Assembly: GCA_022824185.1 (NCBI GenBank)
Contig: JAJEAU010000015.1
Span: 92,268-156,267, forward strand
DNA length: 64,000 nucleotides
Direction of reading: 5' to 3'
Source: Dehalococcoidia bacterium
GTDB taxonomy: Bacteria; Chloroflexota; Dehalococcoidia; Lucifugimonadales; Lucifugimonadaceae
The notes beneath the pieces are model-generated. The model did not search any database. It worked only from the letters and a program-made list of their open reading frames with translations, and had not been told where the DNA came from. The position numbers and the translations under genes are program-made. Positions 27,591 through 37,571 of the stretch are shown in pieces. Within the stretch, counting starts at the first letter, position 1; every line of letters starts with the position of its first letter.

Positions 27591-28475
27591 TTAATCGACC
27601 CCTAGGATGTCAAGCGCATCCCGATTAATGATCCCCTCAATCTCGTCTTCGGGGATGACAGGCAGGTGGTGGTCCTTGGCGAATTTGCTGAGTCCGCGCA
27701 GGGCGTCGATGTTGTCCTGCGGACGCGTCACTGGCCAATCGGATGCGAAGAAGACCTTCTGGAGCGATCCCCATTCGGAGAACTTCAACATGCCCTCCCA
27801 GAACGAGTAGGGGCGGTAGAACTGCGCAGAGACGTCGGCCCAGACGTTGGGGTGCTTTCTCACGACGGACAGGCAATCGACCTGCCAAGGGTGGGCCAAG
27901 TGGGCCAAAATCATCTTCAATCTGGGGAACGCCATCGCCACCTTTTCAGTGGTCAACGGATGGGCGTACGTGAGCGGCGCTTCCGTCATCGGCGAAGTGC
28001 CTTGGTGGAAGATGATCGGGATGCCGTCGTGCTCTAGACGGGCGAACATTCGGAATGCCTCAGGCGATGTCGGGTCGAAGTCCTGATAGTTCGGGCCGAG
28101 TTTAATGCCCTTGCATCCGAGATCACCAACGCACCGGTCGTATTCGTCCTCCCAGTTTGGGTCTAGCGGGTGGATCGACATGAAAGGTATGGCTTTATTG
28201 GGGTTCTTCTTGGCAGTGATCGAGGCGATGTCGTTATGATTCAACGAAGGATCCCAACCGCCTTGGCGCAACACTCGCTCTTCCGGTCGCCACGGGCGAG
28301 GGGCAATACCAAAGATGAAGGTCTTGTCGACCGGGGACATGTCGTTGTAGTAGTCGTCGATGCTGTTGGTGAGCTGGACGGTCTGGCCGGATCGCATCGT
28401 CGACTCGGTCAGCATCTCGTCTTCAGGTACGGTGTCCGGGTGGCTGGGCAGGTGGGTGTGTACATCGACGATCAT
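27591..28475 (-). CDS. amidohydrolase family protein, paralog of 15985-16866
   Basis: MIVDVHTHLPSHPD...FIFGIAPRPW...GIKLGPNYQDFDP...IPIIFHQGTSP...PRLKMILAHLAHPW...VFFASDWPVTRP. Confidence 0.85.
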   Translation of the reverse strand: MIVDVHTHLPSHPDTVPEDEMLTESTMRSGQTVQLTNSIDDYYNDMSPVDKTFIFGIAPRPWRPEERVLRQGGWDPSLNHNDIASITAKKNPNKAIPFMSIHPLDPNWEDEYDRCVGDLGCKGIKLGPNYQDFDPTSPEAFRMFARLEHDGIPIIFHQGTSPMTEAPLTYAHPLTTEKVAMAFPRLKMILAHLAHPWQVDCLSVVRKHPNVWADVSAQFYRPYSFWEGMLKFSEWGSLQKVFFASDWPVTRPQDNIDALRGLSKFAKDHHLPVIPEDEIEGIINRDALDILGVD

Positions 28476-28587
28476 GGCAGTGATTCTCGCTTTGATTCAG
28501 TTGCTGGTTTGCGACGTGTGGCTGGTAGCATCGATAAGGTTACAAGCAACATTGATCAATTGAACGATTCGGGGGAACGGATAGCAG

Positions 28588-30150
28588 ATGGACATCGTAA
28601 TCCTTGGCACTGGTCTAGCTGTAATTGCAGTTTTGGTGCTATTTTCGATCTTTCGGCAGATCCGCGGAACGTCTTCTGATGTTCAACGGGACGAAGAGGC
28701 GCTGAACCAAGCCAGATCGGACAACGCCGTCCTCGAATCCAGGCTCCAATCGACACAGGAGCAACTGAACGATACGCAGCGACAGTTGGATGTGTTGCGC
28801 GGCGTAGAAATCGAAAACACGCGATTGCACGAAGGGTTAGCGAACGAGAAGGCGGTGGCGACGCGCAATGCTGAGGTGCAGAAGGCCGCAGAGGCCAGAA
28901 GAGACGAATTACAGGCCGAGGTGCAAAAGTTAACTGCAGAAGTGCGGGGTTTGAAGACGGAACTCGGAAGCAAGGATGAATCCCTTAGAGACGAGTTGAA
29001 CGAGAACGCCGAACTTCGAAAACAGACCGCCGAACTCACCGATCAAGTCAATAAGCTGACGGCTAAAGTCTCGAACCTGAACACTCAACTCGAGAATGCC
29101 GAGGAGCGGCTAGGCGAACGCGATGTAGTTGAGAAGCGATTCTCCGACGCGTTCAAAACTCTGTCATCCGATGTGTTGAAGGCTCAAGGTGAAACGTTCA
29201 AATCCGGCGCAGACGCAACTTTGAAATCTCGACAAGAAGCTGTCGAAAAGCTGATCAAACCATTGAACGAACAGATCGTGAAACTGGAGGAAGCGCGAGC
29301 AGAGAGCACGGGTGCTTTGAGCAACGAACTCAAACGTCTTTCCGAACAGACGAACAATCTGACAACAGCCATGAGCAGGCCAGAATTCCGTGGACGTTGG
29401 GCAGAAATCCAAGTCGAACGGGTTTTGGAATTATCAGGCCTCAAGCGGGGCATCGATTACGAAACTCAATATGTGGACGATCAAGGGACTCGGCCGGACT
29501 TCGTAATTCGCATGCCTAACGAACGGATATTGGTGCTCGACTCCAAGATTTCGCTTCCTGCGTTGCAGCAGGCCGCTGGCGCAACCACCGAGAATCAACG
29601 AACGCAAGCGCTTGACGAACACGCCAGGCAAGTCAGACGGCACGCGGATCAACTCGCCACGAAAAGATACTGGGACAACCTAGAGAAATCGCCAGAATTT
29701 GTTGTGATGGTGATACCTGATTTCGCTTATCAACCAGCAGTGGAGCGCGATTCCGAATTGTTGGATCGGGCCCTTGACAAAAAAGTCATTATCGTCACGC
29801 CCCATATGCTATTCGCGCTGTTGCAAATCGTTGAGAGGAACTGGAGGGAAGAACGTAGTCGCGAAAACCTCGAAGAAGTTTTGGTTCTCGGGAAGGAACT
29901 CTACGAACGATTGGGAGTACTAGCCAACCGCATCAAGTCAATGGGCGATTCTCTCGAGACCACGCTCACGCGGTATGACGCAGTGGTCGGTTCGTGGGAT
30001 CGGCGCATCGCTCCTACGATTTCCCGATTCCAAGAACTGGATGTGAGAGTCGGTGACGATCCTCCCGAGTTAGTCCCCATCGAAGACCCAACTCCCCGAG
30101 TATTGCAGCGAGAACTCGCTTCGCCAAGCCAGAACGGCGACGCGTCCTAA
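28588..30150 (+). CDS. rmuC: DNA recombination protein RmuC
   Basis: N-terminal TM plus long coiled coil, then NNLTTAMSRPEFRGRWAEIQVERVLELSGLKRGIDYETQ...RPDFVIRMPNERILVLDSKISL...YWDNLEKSPEFVVMVIP. Confidence 0.93.
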   Translation: MDIVILGTGLAVIAVLVLFSIFRQIRGTSSDVQRDEEALNQARSDNAVLESRLQSTQEQLNDTQRQLDVLRGVEIENTRLHEGLANEKAVATRNAEVQKAAEARRDELQAEVQKLTAEVRGLKTELGSKDESLRDELNENAELRKQTAELTDQVNKLTAKVSNLNTQLENAEERLGERDVVEKRFSDAFKTLSSDVLKAQGETFKSGADATLKSRQEAVEKLIKPLNEQIVKLEEARAESTGALSNELKRLSEQTNNLTTAMSRPEFRGRWAEIQVERVLELSGLKRGIDYETQYVDDQGTRPDFVIRMPNERILVLDSKISLPALQQAAGATTENQRTQALDEHARQVRRHADQLATKRYWDNLEKSPEFVVMVIPDFAYQPAVERDSELLDRALDKKVIIVTPHMLFALLQIVERNWREERSRENLEEVLVLGKELYERLGVLANRIKSMGDSLETTLTRYDAVVGSWDRRIAPTISRFQELDVRVGDDPPELVPIEDPTPRVLQRELASPSQNGDAS

Positions 30151-30153
30151 CCC

Positions 30154-30960
30154 CTAAACCATCACCTGCCCGCCATCACATTGGATGGTCTGGCCGGTTA
30201 TGTTCTTCGCGTCCTCCGATGCCAAGAATGCGGCCAACGCACCGATATCCGAAGGCGTCTGAGGCCTGCCAAGAGGAATCACCTCCGCTGCTGCTTCTTC
30301 GAACACGTCCAAGTGGGCACGACCGACTACGTCCGCGTCGCCCCGTTCATCTCTCCGTTCCATCCACTCCTGGTGGAAAGCGGTCCAGATCCTACCTGGA
30401 GCAATCGCGTTGGCGTTGATGTTGTCCACCGCGAATTCCCGCGCCAATGCCTGCGTGTAGGCGATTACGGCCATCTTCGTGGTGGCGTAATAACCGGTCA
30501 CGTAACGGGCGGCTCGGGCGGCGACCGAGGATATGTTGATGATCTTGCCGTACTGCTGCTCGCGCATCTGAGGCAGGATCGCCTCGGTCACATCCGCCAA
30601 TCCCTTCACGTTCACCTTCCAAGTGAACTCCCAGTCGACATCCCGAAACTCCGTGCCCGTCGAACCTGGTGCGCCCGAGACACCGGCGTTGTTTGCCAAG
30701 ATGTCGATCCGGCCCGCCGCGTCGTAAGCCAACGCAACCGCCTCGGAGATGCTCTTCTGGTCGGTAACATCCATGTGCACAGCGTAGCCCTTGCAGCCCA
30801 TCTCTGTGACCTTCGCCACCGCTGCGGCCGCGTTCTCATCGTTCAAATCAGCGATGATGATGTTCGCCCCCTGCCCAGCCATTCGCTCGACAATCCCTAG
30901 TCCCAATCCTTGACCGCCACCGGTCACCAAAGCAGTTCGACCCGTCAAATCAGCTAGCAT
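30154..30960 (-). CDS. SDR family oxidoreductase
   Basis: TALVTGGGQGLGLGIVERMAGQGANIIIADL, DILANNAGVSG, YYATTKMAVIAYTQALAREFA, TGQTIQCDGGQVM. Confidence 0.9.
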   Translation of the reverse strand: MLADLTGRTALVTGGGQGLGLGIVERMAGQGANIIIADLNDENAAAAVAKVTEMGCKGYAVHMDVTDQKSISEAVALAYDAAGRIDILANNAGVSGAPGSTGTEFRDVDWEFTWKVNVKGLADVTEAILPQMREQQYGKIINISSVAARAARYVTGYYATTKMAVIAYTQALAREFAVDNINANAIAPGRIWTAFHQEWMERRDERGDADVVGRAHLDVFEEAAAEVIPLGRPQTPSDIGALAAFLASEDAKNITGQTIQCDGGQVMV

Positions 30961-31070
30961 GTCACAGTTTTTCCTCTTGGTTGGTGGGCTTCTAGGGTGT
31001 CAGCCCCGTTTGAGATGGTGCATAATTCTAAAACCGTTCAACCGCCCGCCTCCTCTGGAGACCCTCGCCC

Positions 31071-32084
31071 GTGTCACTCCCGCTTAATCACGTAACCAAC
31101 TACGAACCCGTCCCCGGATGGGCAAAAATCCCACACGGCATCTGGCTACGCGAAGCCACTTCTGTGACCGTCGATTCCAACGACAACGTCTACGTCTTCA
31201 ACCGCGGCAATATGCCCGTCCTGGTCTTCAATCCCGATGGAAACGTCATCAACATGTGGGGCAACGACGACCCGCAGGGGGCAGTCCGCATCACCGAAGA
31301 CCCGTATGGCAACAGTCTCCAGTTCTGGGAAGGGTGGTTCATGCGGGCCCACGGGATCACCTGCGACTTCGAAGACAACCTGTGGCTAGTCGACGACGTC
31401 GCCAATCTGATCCACAAATACACTACCCACGGCCAACATCTACTCACCATCGGCACCGGCGAGGAGGTCCCACGGCAGAGCGGCAAGATGTTCAACCGTC
31501 CCACCGACGCCGACGTCAACCCCGCAACTGGCGATGTCTTCATCTCCGACGGCTACGGAAACTCACGTGTCCACCGCATGGACGCCGAGGGCAATCACAT
31601 CATGTCATGGGGCGATCCCGGGACCGACGACGGGAAGTTCAACCTGCCCCACAACATCTCCGTCCTCGACGACGACCTGGTGATCGTCTGCGACCGTGAG
31701 AGCAGCCGGGTCCAGGTCTTCACCACAGACGGCGAATTTGTACGCCAATGGCCCGTCCACAAAGCGACCGGTATCGAGGTCATCGGCAAAGGAGCCGACG
31801 CAGTCATCTACGTAGGCGAGCAGGGGCCTGCCCCGGTCCAGCGAGGCGTCGCCGACATCGGCAACCGCGTCAGCATCTACGACTGGGAGGGCAACATGCT
31901 CGACCGCTTCGGCAACCCGCACTTCGGACAGGGTCCCGACCAGTTCCTATGGCCGCATTCGGTGGGTGTCGACTCTCGAGGCGACGTCTACGTCGCAGAA
32001 GTCGCGTTCGTCGAATGGGGGCGGCACCAAGACCCGCCCGTCGATAATCCGGCTAGTTTGCGGAAATGGCGGCGGAAGGGCTAA
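31071..32084 (+). CDS. NHL-repeat / six-bladed beta-propeller protein (peptidyl-alpha-hydroxyglycine lyase-like)
   Basis: Repeated blades: VTVDSNDNVYVFNRGNMPVLVFNPDGNVINMWG; AHGITCDFEDNLWLVDD; DADVNPATGDVFISDGYGNSRVHRMDAEGNHIMSWG. Confidence 0.85.
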   Translation: MSLPLNHVTNYEPVPGWAKIPHGIWLREATSVTVDSNDNVYVFNRGNMPVLVFNPDGNVINMWGNDDPQGAVRITEDPYGNSLQFWEGWFMRAHGITCDFEDNLWLVDDVANLIHKYTTHGQHLLTIGTGEEVPRQSGKMFNRPTDADVNPATGDVFISDGYGNSRVHRMDAEGNHIMSWGDPGTDDGKFNLPHNISVLDDDLVIVCDRESSRVQVFTTDGEFVRQWPVHKATGIEVIGKGADAVIYVGEQGPAPVQRGVADIGNRVSIYDWEGNMLDRFGNPHFGQGPDQFLWPHSVGVDSRGDVYVAEVAFVEWGRHQDPPVDNPASLRKWRRKG

Positions 32085-33288
32085 CCGGGTCGACGCCAAA
32101 TCTATCGCCGCTTTCGAAACCATCCAGCACATCCGACAACCCGTCAACTGGCGAAACCAGAGCATCCGTCCTCTGCTGCGTTGATACCCCGCCATAGACC
32201 AGCGCCTTGGACCAAATCTCTGGAACGATCTTGGCGACTCGATTCAACGCGGAGAAGTAATCAGATGCGACCGTCGCACCAGCCTTAATCTCGATCGCTG
32301 ACAAACCGTAACCGGTCTGGTACAGCACGTCGCATTCCAGCTGCTGCGAATCTCGGTAGAAAAAAAGGTTGGCTCGCTGGCCACGATTGAACCTATATTT
32401 CAGGATCTCAGCGATCACCAGATTCTCGAACAGTGCGCCACGGAGAGGATGTGTGGCTATCTGGCTTGAATTCTGGATTCCTAGCAAGTAGCTCGCCAAT
32501 CCCACATCGTGGAAATACAGCTTGGGCGATTTGACCAGACGCTTCCTGATGTTGGCGTGGTAGGGCTGGAGTTGGAACACGATGTAGCTAGTTTCCAGTA
32601 CGCTCAGCCAATGCTTCGCAGTTGTATGAGACACTCCCGCGTCGGAACCCAACGACACGAGATTGACCAGCTGGCCTACTCTTCCTGCGCAAAGACGGAC
32701 GAACCGCCGAAAACTCGACATGTTGCGAATCTCGCTTACTTGGCGGACGTCCCGCTCAACGTAAGTTTCGAAATAGTCACCGTGCGCCAGTACGGGATCC
32801 ATCCCTTGGTCCAAGATCCGAGGGTAGAAACCAGCGTGCAACATCTCATCGATGTCGTTGTTTGCACCAGCGCGCCGTCTCTCGGCCAACGACAACGGCA
32901 ACAGTTGCAGCAATGACGTACGACCCGCCAGAGATTGCGTGATCGACTCCAGCAGTTGGAACTGGGCGCTACCCGTCAATATGAACAATCCGTTCCGCCC
33001 CAACTCATCCCCCATCACCTGCAGGTACGAAAACAACATCGGGACACGTTGTATCTCGTCTAAGATTGCGCCGTTCCCGAACTGTGCGAGAAAACCGCGC
33101 GGATCCATTTCTGCAAACTCGCGATTGTCCGGCGCCTCCATGTTGACGTACTGCAGATCCGGGAATGCCGTGCGACACAGCGTCGTCTTGCCGGACTGGC
33201 GCGGGCCAGTAACGGTCACGAACGGGTACTGCTTGAACAGCGAGACGAGATGTGATGTGATGTCGCGCTTAATCATGACCTTCAGCAT
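32053..33288 (-). CDS. AAA ATPase with C-terminal DUF4143 domain
   Basis: FVTVTGPRQSGKTTLCRTAFPDLQYVNMEAPDNREFAEMDPRGFLAQFGNGAILDEIQRVPMLFSYLQ...LTGSAQFQLLESITQSLAGRTSLLQLLPLSLAE...CDVLYQTGYGLSAIEIKAG. ATG 33276 is an alternative start. Confidence 0.92.
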   Translation of the reverse strand: MLKVMIKRDITSHLVSLFKQYPFVTVTGPRQSGKTTLCRTAFPDLQYVNMEAPDNREFAEMDPRGFLAQFGNGAILDEIQRVPMLFSYLQVMGDELGRNGLFILTGSAQFQLLESITQSLAGRTSLLQLLPLSLAERRRAGANNDIDEMLHAGFYPRILDQGMDPVLAHGDYFETYVERDVRQVSEIRNMSSFRRFVRLCAGRVGQLVNLVSLGSDAGVSHTTAKHWLSVLETSYIVFQLQPYHANIRKRLVKSPKLYFHDVGLASYLLGIQNSSQIATHPLRGALFENLVIAEILKYRFNRGQRANLFFYRDSQQLECDVLYQTGYGLSAIEIKAGATVASDYFSALNRVAKIVPEIWSKALVYGGVSTQQRTDALVSPVDGLSDVLDGFESGDRFGVDPVSPSAAISAN

Positions 33289-33299
33289 AGCCTAGATTT

Positions 33300-33483
33300 G
33301 TGCAATCTGCAAGTACTACTTTCATTTTGCATGTTTGATCACCGATAATGTACTGCATATTGCAAGTTGTATATTCAATCCGCGCAACATCACCCCAGTG
33401 ATCATCACGTGGCCAAGCGAGCGAATTACATGCATCTAGCCGATTGCCGCGTGCAATCTGAAAGTGCTACTTTCAATTTGCAC
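33300..33483. repeat. three imperfect copies of a ~33-nt palindromic element upstream of the DUF4143 gene
   Basis: GTGCAATCTGCAAGTACTACTTTCATTTTGCAT (33300-33332), TGCATATTGCAAGTTGTATATTCAATCCGCGC (33354-33385, degenerate), GTGCAATCTGAAAGTGCTACTTTCAATTTGCAC (33451-33483, near-perfect dyad). Confidence 0.75.
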
Positions 33484-33496
33484 GGCTCTCTTTCCC

Positions 33497-33718
33497 TCAC
33501 CCCTCTTCAACACCCAAAAAACGCTCCAAAATCCCACGCGCCTCCTCAACACGCTCCTCAGGTGCCATCAACCTGACCGGCAGCGCCGAAATTCCCAGGA
33601 AAGGTATCCCGTCCGACTTCACCGCGCACGGACAGCCCTCGTTCCGAACCAACCCCGCCCAAGTCTCCGCCGTCAACTGGTCCGGCGCTGTCGCGAACTC
33701 GACCCAGCGGTCTCGCAT
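33497..33718 (-). CDS. small DUF2007-like (putative signal-transducing) protein
   Basis: RWVEFATAPDQLTAETWAGLVRNEGCPCAVKSD...LPVRLMAPEERVEEARGILERFL; ATG 33718 sits next to the dnaE stop. Confidence 0.55.
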   Translation of the reverse strand: MRDRWVEFATAPDQLTAETWAGLVRNEGCPCAVKSDGIPFLGISALPVRLMAPEERVEEARGILERFLGVEEG

Positions 33719-33719
33719 A

Positions 33720-36700
33720 TCAGGTAGATGCGCTAGCGTGCATCTCGACGTTTGCGTCGCCAACGATAGCGGCGAGTTCGGATTGCAACTCTTCTGTAGG
33801 CTCGACGCTGAAGAATGGGAAGTCCATCGAGACCGTCTTGCCCGAAATCACAACCTTGGCAAGTACCTTTCCATCGCCCTTGTGCTCGCCCAAAGTCAAG
33901 AGCACCTGATGGATCACCTCGCGTGATGGCGAAGCGTCGCCATCGCAATCGAACAACAGCGTGACTACAGGTTCATCCGGAGATTCGTGATCAATTGTTG
34001 CCATGTGACTACCGTTAGTCTGCACCTCAATCGGACGCGACGAGGTGACATCATGATACGCCGCTCCGTTCGAGTGCCCGTTGGTGGTTCCATTCGCATT
34101 GCCATTTGCCGCAGCGGCGGCCGACGGCATGTAAGCTTCCGCGTCGTTGACTGTAACCGAAACCCCGCCGTTGAACATCCTGATCGAACCAGATGCCACG
34201 GCAAACACATCCTCGAACCAGATGCCGCGTGTCCGCTCGAGCGTGTTCGACCACACAGTCAACTCGACCTCATCATCGAGCAACGCCAACTTCGCCGTCA
34301 CGAACGGATCGCCGTTCCGCGTAAACCGGTTGTCTATCGATACGATCTTCCCGACGACCTTCACACGGGCGCCTTCTCTGGACAATCTCTCATCGCTCGC
34401 AAGCTTGACGAAATCTGAACCCTCGTTCTCGATCGCGGCACGCTTTTCGATCTCTTCCTGGCTCTCTGTAATCACCAACCCGAACAGCTCCTTCTCCCAT
34501 TCGCGCTGCGTCTTCTGATCGACCCCACCATTCTCCTCAGGCGGGTTGAACTCTATGCCCCAAAAAGATTCGTTGGAGTCATCGCCACCGAACATCGAAT
34601 GCTGTCCAGACGAACGCGCCGCGCCAGTCTTCCGCATGTGAGTTATCAGTTGACCGGCGTGGTCGAGCAACTGTTGACGCGGTGCCATCGAATCGAACGC
34701 ACCCGCCATGATCAGCGACCGGAGCGAAGACTCGGGCGGCGTATTCTCGGCAAGTCGGTCGCAGAAGTCGGATACATCAGCAAACTGCCCCTTCCCATCG
34801 CCTTCGCGGATCTCCACGATCTCCGCCACCGTCGACGGTCCAACCCCACGAATCGACGAAAGCCCATAGCGAATACCCCCATGCTCCCCGACGTTCTCGT
34901 CCACCGTGAAAGAAGTCCTCGACACATTGACATCCGGCGGCAAAACCTCAATTCCCCGCTTCTTAGCCTCCGAAACGCATCGCTGGACGCGCTCCGGCGA
35001 ACCAGCAGCAGAATCGAGCATCGCAACAAAATACTCGATCGGGTAGTTCGCCTTGAAGTAAGTCGTCCAGTAAGTGATGTAGGCATACGACACCGCGTGC
35101 GCCTTGTTGAAGCCGTATCCTGCGAAGGGGAGGATATACGTAAACAGATCGCGAGCTTCCTGTTCCGAGTGCCCTTTCTTGATCGCACCCTCAACAAACT
35201 TCCGCTCCTCCTCGCGCATGATCGCTGGCACTTTCTTGCCCATCGCTTTACGCAAGATGTCCGCCTCACCCAACGTGTATCCGGCGAAGTCTTGCGCCGT
35301 CAGCATCACCTGATCCTGGTAGACGATCACTCCGTACGTCGTATCCAGGAGATGTGCGATATCAGGGTGGGGATACTCGATCGGTTGATGTCCATGCTTG
35401 CGTGCAATCAAGCTATCGATGTGCTGCATCGGCCCGGGCCGATATAGTGCGATCATCGCAGCGATGTCATCAATCGAAGTCGGTTTCAAGTCCTTGATAT
35501 ACCGCGTCATCCCGGCACCCTCGAGTTGGAACGACCCGAACGTGTCACCTTCTGCCATTAGCTTGAACGTCGCCTCATCATCCAGCGGTACCTGCTCCTC
35601 GTCGTACAGATCGATCTCCTCGCCGCGGTGCTCGGCGATGATCTTCAGGCAACGGTCGAGGACAGCCAGGTTGGTTAGCCCCAGGAAGTCCCACTTGAGC
35701 AATCCGGCGAATTCGATCGGGTACATCGAATACTGCGTCGCGGCGAGCCCGGTGTCGTTACCTTTCTGTGGACGTTGGAGCGCCGTGTATTGCACGAGCG
35801 GATCATCCGAAATCACCACCCCCGCCGCGTGCGTGCTCACATTACGAACCCGACCTTCGACACCCATCGCCTTCTCGAGGACTTCGGCAGCAACCGAATT
35901 CTGCCTGATCAGCTGCTGGAGTTCCACGCTGTCGTCTTTGACGGTTCGCAGATTGAACTCCTTAGGCGGAGCCTCATCCTCGTCATCGTTCGACATCGGC
36001 GAGTAATTCGCCACGACTCGGACGAGATTGTTGCTAGCGGCGTTGATATCCGCGTTCTCGATTGCTCCGTCTTCCATCACCCGCGCCGCATCCCGGATCG
36101 CCGCACGAGCCTTCATCGTTCCGAACGTCGTTATCTGGGCGACCCGATCCGGCCCGTACCGCTCCAAGCAATACTGGATCACCTCCCCACGACGGTCATC
36201 CGCAAACTCCATATCGATATCGGGCATCTCCCGACGTTCGACATTCAGGAACCGCTCGAAGAAAAGCCCGTAAGGCAGTGGATCAAAGTCCGTAACCTGC
36301 AGGCAGTACAACACCAGGCTCGACGCCGCCGAACCCCTCACTGTCGACAGTATCCCCTCCCGTTTGACGAACTTGAAGATGTCCCACACCACGAGGAAAT
36401 AGTCCGCAAAATCAGTCTCGGTGATGATGTAGAGCTCTTTTTCCAACCGCTCCTTCACCGCATCCGAAATCCCTCCGAAACGATCCATCGCCCCCTCGTA
36501 GCAGATCTGCCTCAGATAGTCCGCCGAGGACATCCCGTTTGGCGTCGGATACTGCGGCAACTTCGTCCGGCGTTGCGTCAGTTCGAGATTGCATCGCTCA
36601 GCGACAACCAGCGAATTCCGCAACGCTTCGGGGTGCTCAGGGAACACCTGAGTCATCTCCGCCGCCGACTTCACGTAGTAGCTGTGATCCTCCATCCTCA

Positions 36701-37424
36701 GGCGTCGCTCATCCGCCAACTTGCTCGATGTGACAATCGCCGTCAGCGTATCCTGATGCGGCGCGTCCTCCGGATAGACGTAGTGACAGTCATTCGTCAC
36801 CACCAAATCGATCCCCATCTCATCCGACAACTCGCAGACAGCCCTGTTCACCACGTCCTGACCCGGCACATTCTCGTGGTGCATCAACTCAAGGTAGTAC
36901 CGGTCCCCAAAAACCTCCTTGTACCAACCCGCCGTACCACGCGCCGCCGTCAAATCTCCGCCCGTCCTGAGCACATCACGAGCCAACTCTCCCGAAAGAC
37001 ACCCCGACAGAACAACCAACCCCTCAGAATGTTCCTCCAACAGATCCCGATCCACACGCGGCCGATAGTAAAAACCCTCCAAATGAGCCTTCGTTGCCAG
37101 CTGCAGAAGGTTTCTGTAACCCGTCAGATCCTCCGCAAGCAGCGTGATATGCGGCTGCGATCCGCCGCTAGCTCCCTCCGCCGCCGTCCGCTCATGCCTC
37201 GACCCAAAAGCGACATACCCCTCCATCCCGATGATCGGCTTTATCTCCGCCGACTTGGCTGCCTTGTAGAAATCGATCGCCGCGTAGACGTTACCGTGGT
37301 CCGTCAACGCCATCGCCGGCTGACCCAACTCCGCCGCACGCTTCACCATGTCCTCGACGTGCCCGTACCCGTCAAGCAAGGAATACTCAGAGTGGTTGTG
37401 CAGGTGAACGAACTGGTCAGACAA
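33720..37424 (-). CDS. dnaE: DNA polymerase III subunit alpha
   Basis: PHP start VHLHNHSEYSLLDGYGHVEDMVKRA; VRGSAASSLVLYCLQVTDFDPLPYGLFFERFLN; PDIDMEFADDRRGEVIQY; GYGFNKAHAVSYAYI; 1234 aa. Confidence 0.97.
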   Translation of the reverse strand: MSDQFVHLHNHSEYSLLDGYGHVEDMVKRAAELGQPAMALTDHGNVYAAIDFYKAAKSAEIKPIIGMEGYVAFGSRHERTAAEGASGGSQPHITLLAEDLTGYRNLLQLATKAHLEGFYYRPRVDRDLLEEHSEGLVVLSGCLSGELARDVLRTGGDLTAARGTAGWYKEVFGDRYYLELMHHENVPGQDVVNRAVCELSDEMGIDLVVTNDCHYVYPEDAPHQDTLTAIVTSSKLADERRLRMEDHSYYVKSAAEMTQVFPEHPEALRNSLVVAERCNLELTQRRTKLPQYPTPNGMSSADYLRQICYEGAMDRFGGISDAVKERLEKELYIITETDFADYFLVVWDIFKFVKREGILSTVRGSAASSLVLYCLQVTDFDPLPYGLFFERFLNVERREMPDIDMEFADDRRGEVIQYCLERYGPDRVAQITTFGTMKARAAIRDAARVMEDGAIENADINAASNNLVRVVANYSPMSNDDEDEAPPKEFNLRTVKDDSVELQQLIRQNSVAAEVLEKAMGVEGRVRNVSTHAAGVVISDDPLVQYTALQRPQKGNDTGLAATQYSMYPIEFAGLLKWDFLGLTNLAVLDRCLKIIAEHRGEEIDLYDEEQVPLDDEATFKLMAEGDTFGSFQLEGAGMTRYIKDLKPTSIDDIAAMIALYRPGPMQHIDSLIARKHGHQPIEYPHPDIAHLLDTTYGVIVYQDQVMLTAQDFAGYTLGEADILRKAMGKKVPAIMREEERKFVEGAIKKGHSEQEARDLFTYILPFAGYGFNKAHAVSYAYITYWTTYFKANYPIEYFVAMLDSAAGSPERVQRCVSEAKKRGIEVLPPDVNVSRTSFTVDENVGEHGGIRYGLSSIRGVGPSTVAEIVEIREGDGKGQFADVSDFCDRLAENTPPESSLRSLIMAGAFDSMAPRQQLLDHAGQLITHMRKTGAARSSGQHSMFGGDDSNESFWGIEFNPPEENGGVDQKTQREWEKELFGLVITESQEEIEKRAAIENEGSDFVKLASDERLSREGARVKVVGKIVSIDNRFTRNGDPFVTAKLALLDDEVELTVWSNTLERTRGIWFEDVFAVASGSIRMFNGGVSVTVNDAEAYMPSAAAAANGNANGTTNGHSNGAAYHDVTSSRPIEVQTNGSHMATIDHESPDEPVVTLLFDCDGDASPSREVIHQVLLTLGEHKGDGKVLAKVVISGKTVSMDFPFFSVEPTEELQSELAAIVGDANVEMHASAST

Positions 37425-37571
37425 CGGTTACCTGCACCTCCGGGTGAGTTGGGAAAATCGGGCGGTCATCACCCCCAAAATCGATCAATAAAGTATAGCC
37501 CCAACCCTACTCGTACGCGTGGCACAACGTGTATCCTAGCGGCAGTGAAATCCGACCTCAGGTGAGACGAA

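Noticed and set aside
35775-37565. 596-aa plus-strand ORF antisense to dnaE
   Set aside because: Arg/His-rich shadow ORF fully opposite a confident DnaE frame; no recognisable domain.
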